Shown here: piece after piece, positions 17,734-26,491 of the stretch
Position numbering within the stretch: position 1 is the stretch's first letter
Layout: the number at the start of each line of letters is the position of its first letter
Assembly: GCA_016218915.1 (NCBI GenBank)
Contig: JACRCQ010000054.1
Span: 1 to 64,000 of the forward strand
DNA length: 64,000 nucleotides
Source: Deltaproteobacteria bacterium
Lineage (GTDB): Bacteria; Myxococcota_A; Polyangia; Polyangiales; Polyangiaceae
Direction of reading: 5' to 3'
Notes under the pieces: model-generated
Databases searched by the model: none
Told to the model about the DNA's origin: nothing
The model's input: only the letters and a program-made list of their open reading frames with translations
Program-made: the position numbers and the translations under genes

Positions 17734-18070
17734 GCCGGTATCATACCCCGTTCGAGAGGCCACGGTTCAACAGATCATGCTCGATGAAGTCCCGTCTTGC
17801 AGCACCGATCGACGAGCGGCATGCGGTTCGGCGGCGTCCGGGTCGGCGGTTGAATACGGCGCGGGACTCGCGATGAAAGAGGCTCTGCACCCCCTCCGGC
17901 TGCCGCATCGAGTACCAACGGGATGCGGCAGATCCGGAGGGGGTCGGCCGACAGGCCGGGGGGCGGTGAATATCCTACGCGCCGACAGTCCAACCCGCCG
18001 CCCACGCCTCCCAGCGCCACATTCCCTCATCGAAGTCCCGTACCGGTGCAAGCAGGTGTCTGCACCCATC
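17734..18070. other. Gene-free stretch with a long inverted repeat
   Basis: No coding signal. It lies between the stop of the 734-residue lipoprotein and the start of the 288-residue one, both on the minus strand. It holds the strong inverted repeat at 17890-17943, listed separately. Confidence 0.5.
17890..17943. repeat. Long inverted repeat / stable hairpin
   Basis: Left arm CCCCCTCCGGCTGCCGCATC pairs with the right arm at 17922-17943 over 20 bp with a 2-nt bulge, leaving a 12-nt loop. No U-tract follows on either strand, so it is not a classical intrinsic terminator. It could stabilise mRNA ends or be an intergenic palindrome. Confidence 0.75.
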
Positions 18071-20275
18071 TCACTGGCACTGCCCCCCTACGCATGACTG
18101 CCCCGCGCTGCAAGCCTGGAAGCACTTGCCGCAGTTGTCAGGATCTACATCGGTGTTGGTGCACACCGTCCCGCATGCGGTCGTGGCGCCGGGACACACG
18201 CACTTGCCCGCAGCGCACTGGTTGCTCGCGCATGCTACGTTGCATTGGCCGCAGTGCTTCGCGTTGGTGGCTGTGTCCACGCACTCCGAGCCACAGGTGG
18301 TCATTCCACCTGGACATGAGCCGCAGAGCCCATCGGTGCACGACACCCCGCTCGGGCACTTCATGCCGCAGTATCCGCAATGCTCTGGATCGTGCAGCAG
18401 GTCGACGCATCCCCACTGGAGATAGCAATAGTGCTGTCCGGTCGGACAGGCGCATTGCGCCGCGACGCACGCCGCGCCCGCACCACACTGATTGCTGCAC
18501 CCCCCGCAATTGGCCGGGTCAGAAGCGACATCAATGCATTGCCAAGTGGTATTGGGGAAGCCCACCGGGCACAACGCCTGGCTCGCCTGGTTGCAGACGC
18601 AGCTTCCAGCGGAGTCGCAGGAGCTCCCGGATGGGCAGGTTCCCCCCTTCGCCGCATTGCAGACGCCTCCGCATCCATCGGACTTCCCGCACGAGGAAGC
18701 CTGCGAGCAATCGGGCGTGCACCCCAGGCACGTTCGCGTGACAGTGTCGCAGGTCGTGCTCTTAAGAACACAATCGGAGCACTCTACGCCGCCGGATCCG
18801 CACCGTTGGGGAAGGTTGCCCACCTTGCAGACACCGCCGTCACAGCATCCGTCGCAGCTCACGGAGTCGCAGGGCGGTGAGCCGAACTGGCACGAGGCCT
18901 TGCCTTGGATGACCTTGCATTCGGCCCCGCCTCCGCAGGAGTTGGCCGCGCCAGGGCACAGCTGGCCGCAGCCGTCGAGCATGCACGTGGCCCCCATGCA
19001 TATGCCACCGCAGCTGCCGCAACCGGTGCTGTAGCAGGCTTGATTGCCGCAGTCGATGCAGGCTGCACCGGCCCAGCCGCACGCATGGGGGTGCTGGTTG
19101 TCGTTGCGGACGCATGCGCCATCCGGTGTACAGCAGCCTTCCGGACAGCTCAGGGGTCCGCACGCGTGGCAGCCATCAGCGATCGTGCTGCGTCCGACCA
19201 CGCACACCAGTCCGGGTGCGCACGCGACCTCGCAGGCGCCGCCGCATCCATCGGAATCGCCACACGACTTGCCTGCGCAGGACGGCTCGCAGTTCGTGCA
19301 CGACGTATTGCCCAACGATCCTTGATTCCAGCCGGCAACGCACGGTCCCCCGGCGAGCGTGCAGTCCACGCAGGGCGCGCCATGATGTCCGCATTCGGTG
19401 TGGGAGGCCGACAGCGCGCAATGGCCGTCGGTCGAGCAGCAGCCCCAGGGGCATGTGGTGGAGTTGCAGGCCTGGCAGGCGCCTCCGGGGGAATGCCCTG
19501 GATACTGACCAGGCAGCGGTATGCACCACCCTCCGCCCGACGGGCACGGCGCACAGGCCTTGCCCGATTCTCCGCAGGCGTCGTCGGTCGTTCCTGCCGC
19601 ACACTTGCCCTCGGCCGTGCAGCAGCCGTGGGGGCACGTCACGGGATTGCACACCGCTTCGCACTTGCCCAGAGCCACCGAGCAGAACTGACCAGACGGA
19701 CAGGTGCCCTCGCATCGAGAACCGCATCCGTCGAAGTCGCCACAAGCCTTGCCTGCGCAATCCGGCTCACAAGCGTGGCATAGAGTCCCATACATGCCGC
19801 CTGGCTCGCAGATCATGCACTGCGATTCGTTGTCGCAGCCCATGCTGTTGCAGGCGCTGGCCTCGCAGGGCACGCCGTACCATTTGCAGCCGTAGTGGCT
19901 GCACTCACCCGACGTGGAGCAGCAGCCGTCAGGACAGGTCTCGGCTGTGCAGACCGGTTGTCCACCCGTGCCACCCTGACCGCTGACTCCGGCTTGCCCA
20001 CCTTGCCCGCCGCTGCTGCTTGTGCCGCCCGTGGCGCCGGTGCCGCTGCTGCCGCCGACGCCACCCTTGCCGCTGCTTCCACCCGCAATCGAACCGGCTG
20101 AGCCACCTGACGCGTTGCCGGCTTTACCGCCGGTGGCGGTGCCTGCGAAGCCTCCTGCGGCATCACCACCATCCTCACTGGCAGTTGGGACTTCCCCACT
20201 TTCGGGCTCATTGCCGCAGCCGAGCGAGACCACCAGCAGCAATCCGCACAGCTTCAGCAGGGTCACGCATTTCAT
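18071..20275 (-). CDS. Very Cys-rich 734-residue lipoprotein
   Basis: Signal peptide MKCVTLLKLCGLLLVV with lipobox VSLGC. After a Gly/Ser/Ala linker (to ~105) nearly all the protein is Cys repeats of two kinds: CxxxxCPxGCC-(S/T)-x-x-G-x-C blocks and (D/E)PxCAGK-(A/S)-CGD-x-DGCG blocks, ending in four units of form C-(V/T)-D-x-x-x-D-x-x-(N/H)CG-x-C. The start is supported by GAGGAG 8 nt upstream. Probably an extracellular disulfide-rich stalk or adhesive surface protein; no function can be assigned from sequence. Confidence 0.82.
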   Translation of the reverse strand: MKCVTLLKLCGLLLVVSLGCGNEPESGEVPTASEDGGDAAGGFAGTATGGKAGNASGGSAGSIAGGSSGKGGVGGSSGTGATGGTSSSGGQGGQAGVSGQGGTGGQPVCTAETCPDGCCSTSGECSHYGCKWYGVPCEASACNSMGCDNESQCMICEPGGMYGTLCHACEPDCAGKACGDFDGCGSRCEGTCPSGQFCSVALGKCEAVCNPVTCPHGCCTAEGKCAAGTTDDACGESGKACAPCPSGGGWCIPLPGQYPGHSPGGACQACNSTTCPWGCCSTDGHCALSASHTECGHHGAPCVDCTLAGGPCVAGWNQGSLGNTSCTNCEPSCAGKSCGDSDGCGGACEVACAPGLVCVVGRSTIADGCHACGPLSCPEGCCTPDGACVRNDNQHPHACGWAGAACIDCGNQACYSTGCGSCGGICMGATCMLDGCGQLCPGAANSCGGGAECKVIQGKASCQFGSPPCDSVSCDGCCDGGVCKVGNLPQRCGSGGVECSDCVLKSTTCDTVTRTCLGCTPDCSQASSCGKSDGCGGVCNAAKGGTCPSGSSCDSAGSCVCNQASQALCPVGFPNTTWQCIDVASDPANCGGCSNQCGAGAACVAAQCACPTGQHYCYLQWGCVDLLHDPEHCGYCGMKCPSGVSCTDGLCGSCPGGMTTCGSECVDTATNAKHCGQCNVACASNQCAAGKCVCPGATTACGTVCTNTDVDPDNCGKCFQACSAGQSCVGGQCQ

Positions 20276-20446
20276 CGTGGTCGCTCCTCACTCGGGGGGG
20301 CAGCCCCTGGACCAGAATCCGTCGTTCTCAGGTGCTTCGTCCAGTCCGGCGTTCATCGGCGGCGGCGTTTGGCCACGGGTCCACCCCGCGGCGCGTGGTC
20401 ACAGTGCGAGGGCTGCGCGATGTCCTTCACCCGGCTGCCACCCGAG

Positions 20447-20902
20447 TCAGGCTTCCGACGCCGGCTCGCTGCCTTCCCCTGGGCGCACCAGGACCAGATC
20501 GCAGGGCGATCGGCGCGCGACCACTTCCACGGCGTCGCGCACCACTTCCAGTCCGCGACGGAACGGGTTGGACATGATCAACAAGTCGTATCCCTGGGCC
20601 GCTTCCCTCAGGATCTCGTCGGTGACCCGTCCTGTCACCGACTTCCAACGGTAGGCAGCACTGCCCGACATCGCCTTGAACACGATCTGCGTGCGCGCGT
20701 CCTCCTGCGCCTCGTCGTCGCGAACATACTCGAGAAACGCTCCGCGCGAGTTGCTGCCAGAAAGCCAATCGCTTCCAAGGTACTCGTTCCAGCTCGCGTC
20801 GTGCACGAACAGCACGGTCAGCTCCGCGTGCAGAATGCTCGAAAGCCGAAGTGCGGTCCGGGCTGCTTTTGCGTTCGGGTCGATCGCGAGCAGGATCTTC
20901 AT
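20447..20902 (-). CDS. Universal stress protein (UspA family)
   Basis: 151 residues. Begins MKILLAIDPNAKAARTAL (the Usp beta-1/alpha-1), has LTVLFVHDAS, and ends DLLIMSNPFRR...VARRSPCDLVLVRPG. The ATP-binding G-x2-G-x9-G-(S/T) motif of ATP-binding Usps is replaced by MSNPFRRGLEVV, so nucleotide binding is doubtful. Third gene of an operon: its ATG overlaps the preceding TGA by one base (TGATG). Confidence 0.85.
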   Translation of the reverse strand: MKILLAIDPNAKAARTALRLSSILHAELTVLFVHDASWNEYLGSDWLSGSNSRGAFLEYVRDDEAQEDARTQIVFKAMSGSAAYRWKSVTGRVTDEILREAAQGYDLLIMSNPFRRGLEVVRDAVEVVARRSPCDLVLVRPGEGSEPASEA

Positions 20903-21306
20903 CAGGGCAACGTGCCCTTCTCGTGATCGAGGACCAGGATGACGCTCTTGTCTTTCTTGACTGCGTCACCTGGCTTGACCTTGACCGCGAGCACCTTGCC
21001 GTTGGTGTTGGCTTTGACTTCCTTTTTCACCGTCTGCGTCTGCAGCTGGCCCTGGACGTACTTCTTGTCCGCAACCTCGAGCGAATAGAGCACATCCCCT
21101 TTCTTGACCTGGCCGTCCTGCTGCACGGCAACGCTCAGGAGCTTGCCGTCGCTCGGCGCCTTCAGCTCGATGCTCGGCACCACGTAGGCCATGTATCCGA
21201 GCACGACGCAGACCAGACATGCCACGAAGACCATGGCTGCGAGGTCCTCGTGCCGGTCCGACCGGAACACGGTCATCTTGCCGGAGCTGGGTTGGGTTCG
21301 CGACAT
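20902..21306 (-). CDS. Membrane-anchored biotinyl/lipoyl-like (barrel-sandwich) protein
   Basis: 134 residues. One transmembrane helix (~24-45, MVFVACLVCVVLGYMAYVV), then two half-motifs typical of a barrel-sandwich hybrid: SIELKAPSDGKLLSVAVQQDG / VKKGDVLYSLE and VKANTNGKVLAVKVKPGDAV / KDKSVILVLD. The modified-lysine MKM motif is absent, so it is not a biotin or lipoate carrier but resembles the hairpin domains of HlyD/MFP adaptors. It lies between a YeiH-type transporter (9-nt gap) and a Usp, so a role as adaptor for that transporter is an inference. Confidence 0.7.
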   Translation of the reverse strand: MSRTQPSSGKMTVFRSDRHEDLAAMVFVACLVCVVLGYMAYVVPSIELKAPSDGKLLSVAVQQDGQVKKGDVLYSLEVADKKYVQGQLQTQTVKKEVKANTNGKVLAVKVKPGDAVKKDKSVILVLDHEKGTLP

Positions 21307-21315
21307 GGCTCCCTC

Positions 21316-22425
21316 CTAGAACTTCGCGTCCCTGGACACGAGGATGAGAATGACGATCAAGGCCAGCGCGTACTTGAGCACGCCAGCGGTCAGCCCGACC
21401 TTCAGGGGTTTGCCTCCAGCGGCCCGGATTTCGCGCAGGTCGATGTAGGCGCCTTGGCCGACCAGCCCGATGCCGAAGATCCAGCTCATCACGTCGCGCA
21501 TCAGCTTGAGCGTGGCTGAACCTTCCTGCCCGAGCATTCCCAGGGAAGACAGGGCGGTCATGCCGAAGAAGCCCAGCACGAAGATCGGGAACTTGTCGCG
21601 CAGGATCGCGCCCAGCGAGAGCTTCTCGGCCGCAGCTTCGGCGCGCCAGTACCAGAGCGTGATCACGAACACCACGAACGGGATGGAGATCACGCGCACG
21701 ACGTTCCAGATCTCGCCGTAGGCCACGGCCGTGCCTGGCGCGATGGTCGGATTGAAGGCCAGGCACGTGGCGAGGACCTGTCCGGAGTTGAGGATCCCAG
21801 TGCCCACCCAGGCGCCGAACTGGTAGTCGGACAGCTGAAGCATGTGACCGATGAAGGGGGAGATGAACATGGTCATGATGCCAAAGCCGAGCACGGTGGC
21901 GATGGCGAGCGCGACATCGGAGGGCTTGGCTTTGACGGCCGGGGAGGTGGCGATGGCTGCGGACACGCCGCACACGCCGCAGGCAGCGCCCATGACTCCG
22001 ATCATGGCCCGATCCATGCCGAGGCGCTTGCCCAGCAGCATCACGACGCCGATGGTTCCGAACACGAAGGCCAGGATCAGCGCAATGGCAATTCCTCCGA
22101 CCTTGGCCAGGCTCTGGAGGGTGTAGAGCGAGCCGAGCATGACCACGCCGGACTTGATGAACAGGCGCGTGGTCCGGAAGCCCTCCTCCGCCCATTCCGG
22201 AATTCGGCCGCGGAAGATCGCGTTGCGATAGATCATCCCGGCGATGATCGACAGGAGGATGTAGTTGAGGTGAAGCACCTTCACCAGCCATCCCTTCTGC
22301 CCGAAGATGATCGCGTCGGCCATCCACGGCTCCACCCACGTGCGCAGCACGTAGAGGGTGCCGATCATCACGGAAAGCCCGGGAATGATGCACAGTATCC
22401 GAAGTGGAATGTTTCTGTGATCCAT
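21316..22425 (-). CDS. YeiH/UPF0324-family membrane transporter (putative sulfate exporter family)
   Basis: 369 residues from the ATG at 22425, which has AAGGGG 6 nt upstream; the longer frame to 22548 lacks one. About ten hydrophobic helices. Family-like features: SGVVMLGSLYTLQSL, GKRLGMDRAMIGVMGAACGVCGVSAAIATSPAVKA (read in two pieces), VLGFGIMTMF and GAWVGTGILNSGQV. Inner-membrane transporter; the family name reflects weak evidence for anion export. First gene of an operon with the barrel-sandwich protein and Usp. Confidence 0.82.
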   Translation of the reverse strand: MDHRNIPLRILCIIPGLSVMIGTLYVLRTWVEPWMADAIIFGQKGWLVKVLHLNYILLSIIAGMIYRNAIFRGRIPEWAEEGFRTTRLFIKSGVVMLGSLYTLQSLAKVGGIAIALILAFVFGTIGVVMLLGKRLGMDRAMIGVMGAACGVCGVSAAIATSPAVKAKPSDVALAIATVLGFGIMTMFISPFIGHMLQLSDYQFGAWVGTGILNSGQVLATCLAFNPTIAPGTAVAYGEIWNVVRVISIPFVVFVITLWYWRAEAAAEKLSLGAILRDKFPIFVLGFFGMTALSSLGMLGQEGSATLKLMRDVMSWIFGIGLVGQGAYIDLREIRAAGGKPLKVGLTAGVLKYALALIVILILVSRDAKF

Positions 22426-22728
22426 GGGCGACCCCTTTCCGGTGCGCAGCAACTGCGGTCGCCGATCGACCCGCCACGCTGCTGCGTGGCAATCGACCGC
22501 GACCTTCGTCCGGGTCACGGAGCCTCCCTTGGGCTGCAGGCGTCCCACCTCCGAGAACGACCTGAACCGAAAGTCGGTGCGACTCGCCGACCGCGGCCCG
22601 GAATTCCAGGATGTGGAGGCCGCATGGCGGCCGTATCGAAAAGGTACCGCCTTCAGGCGCGCGAGGCAAGGGTCAACGCCGGCAGGAACGGGTCCTGGTG
22701 ACCCCGCCGCCGATGATGGAATTCCAGG
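22426..22728. other. Intergenic region upstream of the YeiH operon
   Basis: About 300 bp without a gene, between the stop of the minus-strand gene set transcribed from 25476 and the operon starting at 22425. It must contain the operon promoter on the minus strand. The one structure I see is a 7-bp stem with 4-nt loop (GCCACGC-TGCT-GCGTGGC, 22473-22490) flanked by two copies of ATCGACC. No clear sigma-70 or sigma-54 promoter was found. Confidence 0.45.
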
Positions 22729-23811
22729 CTAATAGTAGTAGAAGTCGTCAACTGGCAGCACAGCCATCACCAGCGAGCTGCCAGGCGGCTCCGCGAGTCG
22801 AGACAAAAGGTTAGCAAGAGCGCCAGGACGAAAATCGGAGTCGAGGAGCACGCCGAAGAGCGATTGACCCGTAAGCTCCTGGGCGAGCCTGATGCGGTGC
22901 AAAACCTTGCCGGGCTCGCGGTGGTAGAAGAGCACGGTCTGATCCACCAGAGCCTGCACGAAGAAGGCGTGTCGCCGCTCCGCCCAGGTCCACGCCCTGC
23001 GCTCGGCACCGCGAAACTCCACTGTGATGTCGTCTGGAGTGCCGAAGGCGCCATCTTCGCCAGCGCTCGAAATCCGTACCTTCGATCCCTTGTGGCTCAG
23101 CTGAAACGGCCGACCCCAACCGTCCTCCTCATAGTGATCCACAGCGTACCGCATTCCTGCTGTGAGGCCCGTCGTGGGGAAACCGACCTCGGCGCGGATG
23201 GCCTCATCGCCGAGCTGACGACCAGCAGTACTGAAGGAATTGACCCATGCATCAGCGATAAGCCCATGGGCGATGACCAGCGTGGCTTCCTTCGGATGCA
23301 GGTACGGCGGCCCTCGCTTCGCCACAGCGCTCGCCGCCGCCGAAGCTGGCGCCGAGGGCGCGGACGCGGCAACCGAAGCGGATCCCAGCGACGATGGGGG
23401 TGGAGCTACCGCTCGCGGGGCGCGACGAAGCCAGAGCACGGCGGAGGGAATTGCAAGTGCCATGACCGTCGCAGCCATCGCGACGGACAGGGTCCGGCGC
23501 TTCGTTCCCCATAGAGCGCGCACGACAGCAGCGCAGGCCAGGGTCACAGCGGCGAGGAGCAGGATGGGAGCCAGTCCCAACTGTCGCACAGGAACGGGTT
23601 GCGGCAGGGGCGGCTCCGCTGAGGACACTGTCACTGCTGTCGACGGAACCGGTCGAGGCGCAGCCGACGATGACGCTCCTGACTCGACAGACGCCGGCAC
23701 GATCGCGGTATTCAGCTCGAGGGATCGCGCCGCATCCATCACGAGAAGTGGCTTCGATGTCTGAATGGCTTCGACGGGAAGCGAGCTAGGTGGACCGGGG
23801 CAGCCGCACAT
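22729..23811 (-). CDS. Membrane protein with pseudopilin-like C-terminal motif
   Basis: 360 residues; GGAGGT 5 nt before the ATG supports the start. An Ala/Ser/Pro-rich N-terminus precedes two transmembrane helices (~80-98 and ~107-125). The soluble part (~165-360) contains DGWGRPFQLSHKG, followed by VRISSAGEDGAFGTPDDIT. This resembles the calcium-loop end of GspG-type major pseudopilins but lacks the N-terminal pilin signal. Starts 15 nt after the preceding lipoprotein stop, so likely co-transcribed. Function unknown. Confidence 0.6.
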   Translation of the reverse strand: MCGCPGPPSSLPVEAIQTSKPLLVMDAARSLELNTAIVPASVESGASSSAAPRPVPSTAVTVSSAEPPLPQPVPVRQLGLAPILLLAAVTLACAAVVRALWGTKRRTLSVAMAATVMALAIPSAVLWLRRAPRAVAPPPSSLGSASVAASAPSAPASAAASAVAKRGPPYLHPKEATLVIAHGLIADAWVNSFSTAGRQLGDEAIRAEVGFPTTGLTAGMRYAVDHYEEDGWGRPFQLSHKGSKVRISSAGEDGAFGTPDDITVEFRGAERRAWTWAERRHAFFVQALVDQTVLFYHREPGKVLHRIRLAQELTGQSLFGVLLDSDFRPGALANLLSRLAEPPGSSLVMAVLPVDDFYYY

Positions 23812-23826
23812 CTGCTACCTCCATGA

Positions 23827-25476
23827 TTACGATGTCGACAGAAGCACCTTGGCTATCCTAGGTTCGTGGCACCATAGGGTCGGCTTGAACGAGGGGGAGC
23901 TCGATCGCAACACCTCGATGAACCTGGTTGCCACGGTGTAATCGGAGACTGTTGCGCCCAGTTCTAGCCTGCCGACCCGTTTGGCCAGAGTGAGCTGCAG
24001 ACCTTTGATTGCAGGCTCACCCTGGATCGCTGCTCTCACCTCGGGGAACGTCTGGAACTCGGTGATGGGGGCATGGATGGATACGTAGATGCTGGTGCAC
24101 GCCGGTGTCACCGGCATCATGTCCTCCTGCCGGCTCTTGGCTACCAGGTCGGCAGAGGGCAACTCCATGACCTGCTTGCCGGCAGGTGGCCCAAGCAACA
24201 GGTGCGCAGTCCTGTCGATGGCCCAGAGATTGTCGGGCTCGGACCACGCTATTTCGTCCAGATGTGCCGGCGACGCAACAACGTCGTTCATCGGTCGCCA
24301 GGTCTGACCTCGAGTTTTCTCGTACAGCCGCCCCTGCGCGATCGCCCAGACTGTACCAGATTCCGACGCAATCAATCGCGAGATGGTCGTTCCCTCCTTG
24401 GGCAGCGGCGACGGTTTCCAACCGGTGCCGTCGAACAACGCAATATAGGGTTTCGTGAGCTTATGAACGTAGACTTCGGTTCCAGACACGACGAGCATAC
24501 GGTAGTCCACGTCCGCTGGCCGGTGACCGGGCACATCCAGGTGTTCAAGGATGCTATCGACCTTGCCTGGCTCCCAGCGCTCGACGCTCACGGGGCGTGA
24601 TTTGAGAGTGGTATCGACTCCGAGCGCGAATACGTGGCCGGACGTCAGAGAGCTGAACGCCGCTCGGTTGGCGAAGAGCTCTAGACGTGCCATGCACCTG
24701 CCGTCTGTGGGTCTTGAATCCGGCGATGGAGCACACTGCGGGCTAGGCGCGGGAGTCGTGCATTTTCCCGTCTCGAGATATCCCCAGCGGTCCCACGTCT
24801 TGCATTTGCACAGACCGTCGGGACACGCTGCGCTAAGCGTGTCGCCGGTCTGAAAAAGGCGCCAATGGGGATCCCAGTCCGATTGGGTTGGGTACAATGA
24901 CTCGACGGTCGGATTGATGTTCGCAGCGCCAAGACTGCGCCCCTCGGACCAAGGAGCGACGGCAGTGATACGGTCGCTGTACACCTGGAGACGGGTATGA
25001 AACCATCCTCTTCCTTCCGACCACCGAATCAAAGCCGGTTCTTCCCCCGGTGGCAGATACCGCCGGTCTTTGACATTGACCTCGGCGAACGCAAACGCAG
25101 GCCACACCCCGAATGCGTCCAGCTCGCTCCAATCGCGGTGGAAGCCCTTCATGAGCGCGAGGTCCTGGTGAAGGCCCTCGGGCGTGGCGCGAAACAGCAG
25201 GTCGTTGTAGGCGAAGAGCACATAGCCGTGCGCGGGCAGCAGGTTCGAGTTCCCGGCGCTCAGCTTGGCGAAAGGGTGCAGCCGCAGCTTGGAAGCCGCA
25301 GGCGCCGAAGCGCTCGGGGCAGCCGATGCGATGGGCACTGCCGCAGGCGCAGCATCGAGCGACGTGTCGACAGGCGAAGCCTTTCCGCACCCAAATGCGA
25401 CAAGGGCGACCAGTGCGGCTTTGAGGTGAACGCTCCAGCTGCGGCGTTCAACGGCACAATGACCTGTCTTGGGCAT
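23827..25476 (-). CDS. Large lipoprotein, beta-propeller-like, unknown function
   Basis: 549 residues, lipobox LVAFGC, then an Ala/Ser/Pro linker (~33-62). The rest has repeated Trp-rich strands (GTVWAIAQGRLYEKT, PDNLWAIDRTAHLL, SGHVFALGVDTTL), the spacing expected of a propeller such as two-component-regulator or Kelch-like repeats, plus one Cys-rich insertion (CPDGLCKCKTWDRWGYLETG). No catalytic motif. Forms an operon with the membrane protein downstream. Confidence 0.65.
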   Translation of the reverse strand: MPKTGHCAVERRSWSVHLKAALVALVAFGCGKASPVDTSLDAAPAAVPIASAAPSASAPAASKLRLHPFAKLSAGNSNLLPAHGYVLFAYNDLLFRATPEGLHQDLALMKGFHRDWSELDAFGVWPAFAFAEVNVKDRRYLPPGEEPALIRWSEGRGWFHTRLQVYSDRITAVAPWSEGRSLGAANINPTVESLYPTQSDWDPHWRLFQTGDTLSAACPDGLCKCKTWDRWGYLETGKCTTPAPSPQCAPSPDSRPTDGRCMARLELFANRAAFSSLTSGHVFALGVDTTLKSRPVSVERWEPGKVDSILEHLDVPGHRPADVDYRMLVVSGTEVYVHKLTKPYIALFDGTGWKPSPLPKEGTTISRLIASESGTVWAIAQGRLYEKTRGQTWRPMNDVVASPAHLDEIAWSEPDNLWAIDRTAHLLLGPPAGKQVMELPSADLVAKSRQEDMMPVTPACTSIYVSIHAPITEFQTFPEVRAAIQGEPAIKGLQLTLAKRVGRLELGATVSDYTVATRFIEVLRSSSPSFKPTLWCHEPRIAKVLLSTS

Positions 25477-25614
25477 CGGCAGCGTCTCGCTTGCGACTCT
25501 GGTATTCCATCCGGGTTATCACAGTGCTGGCGGCACGACCGGAGGACATTCTGGCATACCTGGACATCTTCCTCAAGACCCACCCAAGGCGTGGATAAGG
25601 CGTATTCTGCTTCC

Positions 25615-26439
25615 ATGCTGCGAAGCGCTGCGCTTGTCGCCGTCTCGGCCATCGCGCTGTCTGGGTGCGGCTCGCGCGAGGTCGGTCCTGCGCCCGTACG
25701 ACCGCCTCCGGTTGCCGCGCTGCCTCCTGCAGCGCCTCCAGCGGTTTCAGCATCAGCCCGCGCCGATACACCGCCTGAGCCTGCTCCGCCGCCTGCCGCT
25801 TCTGCGCAGACCTTCCACGATCCCTGGCGCGGCAACACCGACCCCACGGACAACTGGAACGGCGGTCCGCCTGAAGTCTTCGCAGACTGCGAGTCGCGCC
25901 TGACCTCAGAGGGAGTGACCTGGCGCAAGGCAAGTCTTCCCATGCGCTCCGGCCAAGGAGGCAAGCACACCTGCGGCGCTCCCCAGGTGGTGATCTACGA
26001 GCGCGGTCCTGCCGGCATCGGATGGAACTCCCCGCTGGTCAGCTGCGGCATGGCGATCGCCATGGCCAGATTCGAGCGCATCGTACGTGAGGAATCGATG
26101 AAGCACCTGAAGCACGCTGTGACAGGGGTGCTTCACGGCACCGCGTACCAGTGCCGCCCGATCACAGCCACCACCCTCGCGAGCGAGCACAGCTTTGCAA
26201 ATGCGATGGACCTGTTCGGCTTCGTGCTCGATGACCACAGGCAGGTATCGGTGCTGCTGCAGTTCGGCCCCACCTCCGAGGCCTCGGTCCCTCCGGAGGG
26301 GCAGTTCCTCCGATCGCTGGCGCGTCGCCTCTTCGACGAAGCGATCTTCAGCAACGTCCTGACCCCCTACTTCAACGCCGATCATCGTGATCACATCCAC
26401 GTGGACCTGGCCCGGTACCGGGTCGACGGGACGAGGTAG
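25615..26439 (+). CDS. Extensin-like C-terminal domain lipoprotein (putative peptidoglycan-related)
   Basis: 274 residues from ATG 25615; lipobox IALSGC and a long Pro/Ala linker. From ~100 the sequence matches the extensin-like C-terminal domain: CGAPQVVIYERG, VSCGMAIAMARFERIV, AYQCRPIT, SEHSFANAMDLFGFVL, QFLRSLARRLF and ending FNADHRDHIHVDLAR. The SEH-x-x-x-N-x-x-D and HRDH-x-H-x-D motifs resemble the zinc sites of LAS-type peptidases, so a role on peptidoglycan is plausible (inference). The Shine-Dalgarno is weak. The 5' part of the open frame overlaps the divergent lipoprotein and is not coding. Confidence 0.82.
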   Translation: MLRSAALVAVSAIALSGCGSREVGPAPVRPPPVAALPPAAPPAVSASARADTPPEPAPPPAASAQTFHDPWRGNTDPTDNWNGGPPEVFADCESRLTSEGVTWRKASLPMRSGQGGKHTCGAPQVVIYERGPAGIGWNSPLVSCGMAIAMARFERIVREESMKHLKHAVTGVLHGTAYQCRPITATTLASEHSFANAMDLFGFVLDDHRQVSVLLQFGPTSEASVPPEGQFLRSLARRLFDEAIFSNVLTPYFNADHRDHIHVDLARYRVDGTR

Positions 26440-26491
26440 TCTCGCTTCCCCCTTTACGATCCGAACCGTTGGCTCCAGGACCGGCTCATCC

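Noticed and set aside
22655..22685. Sigma-54-like promoter for the YeiH operon (GG...TTGC on the minus strand)
   Set aside because: The GG to GC spacing is one base off, and the site is ~240 bp from the start codon.
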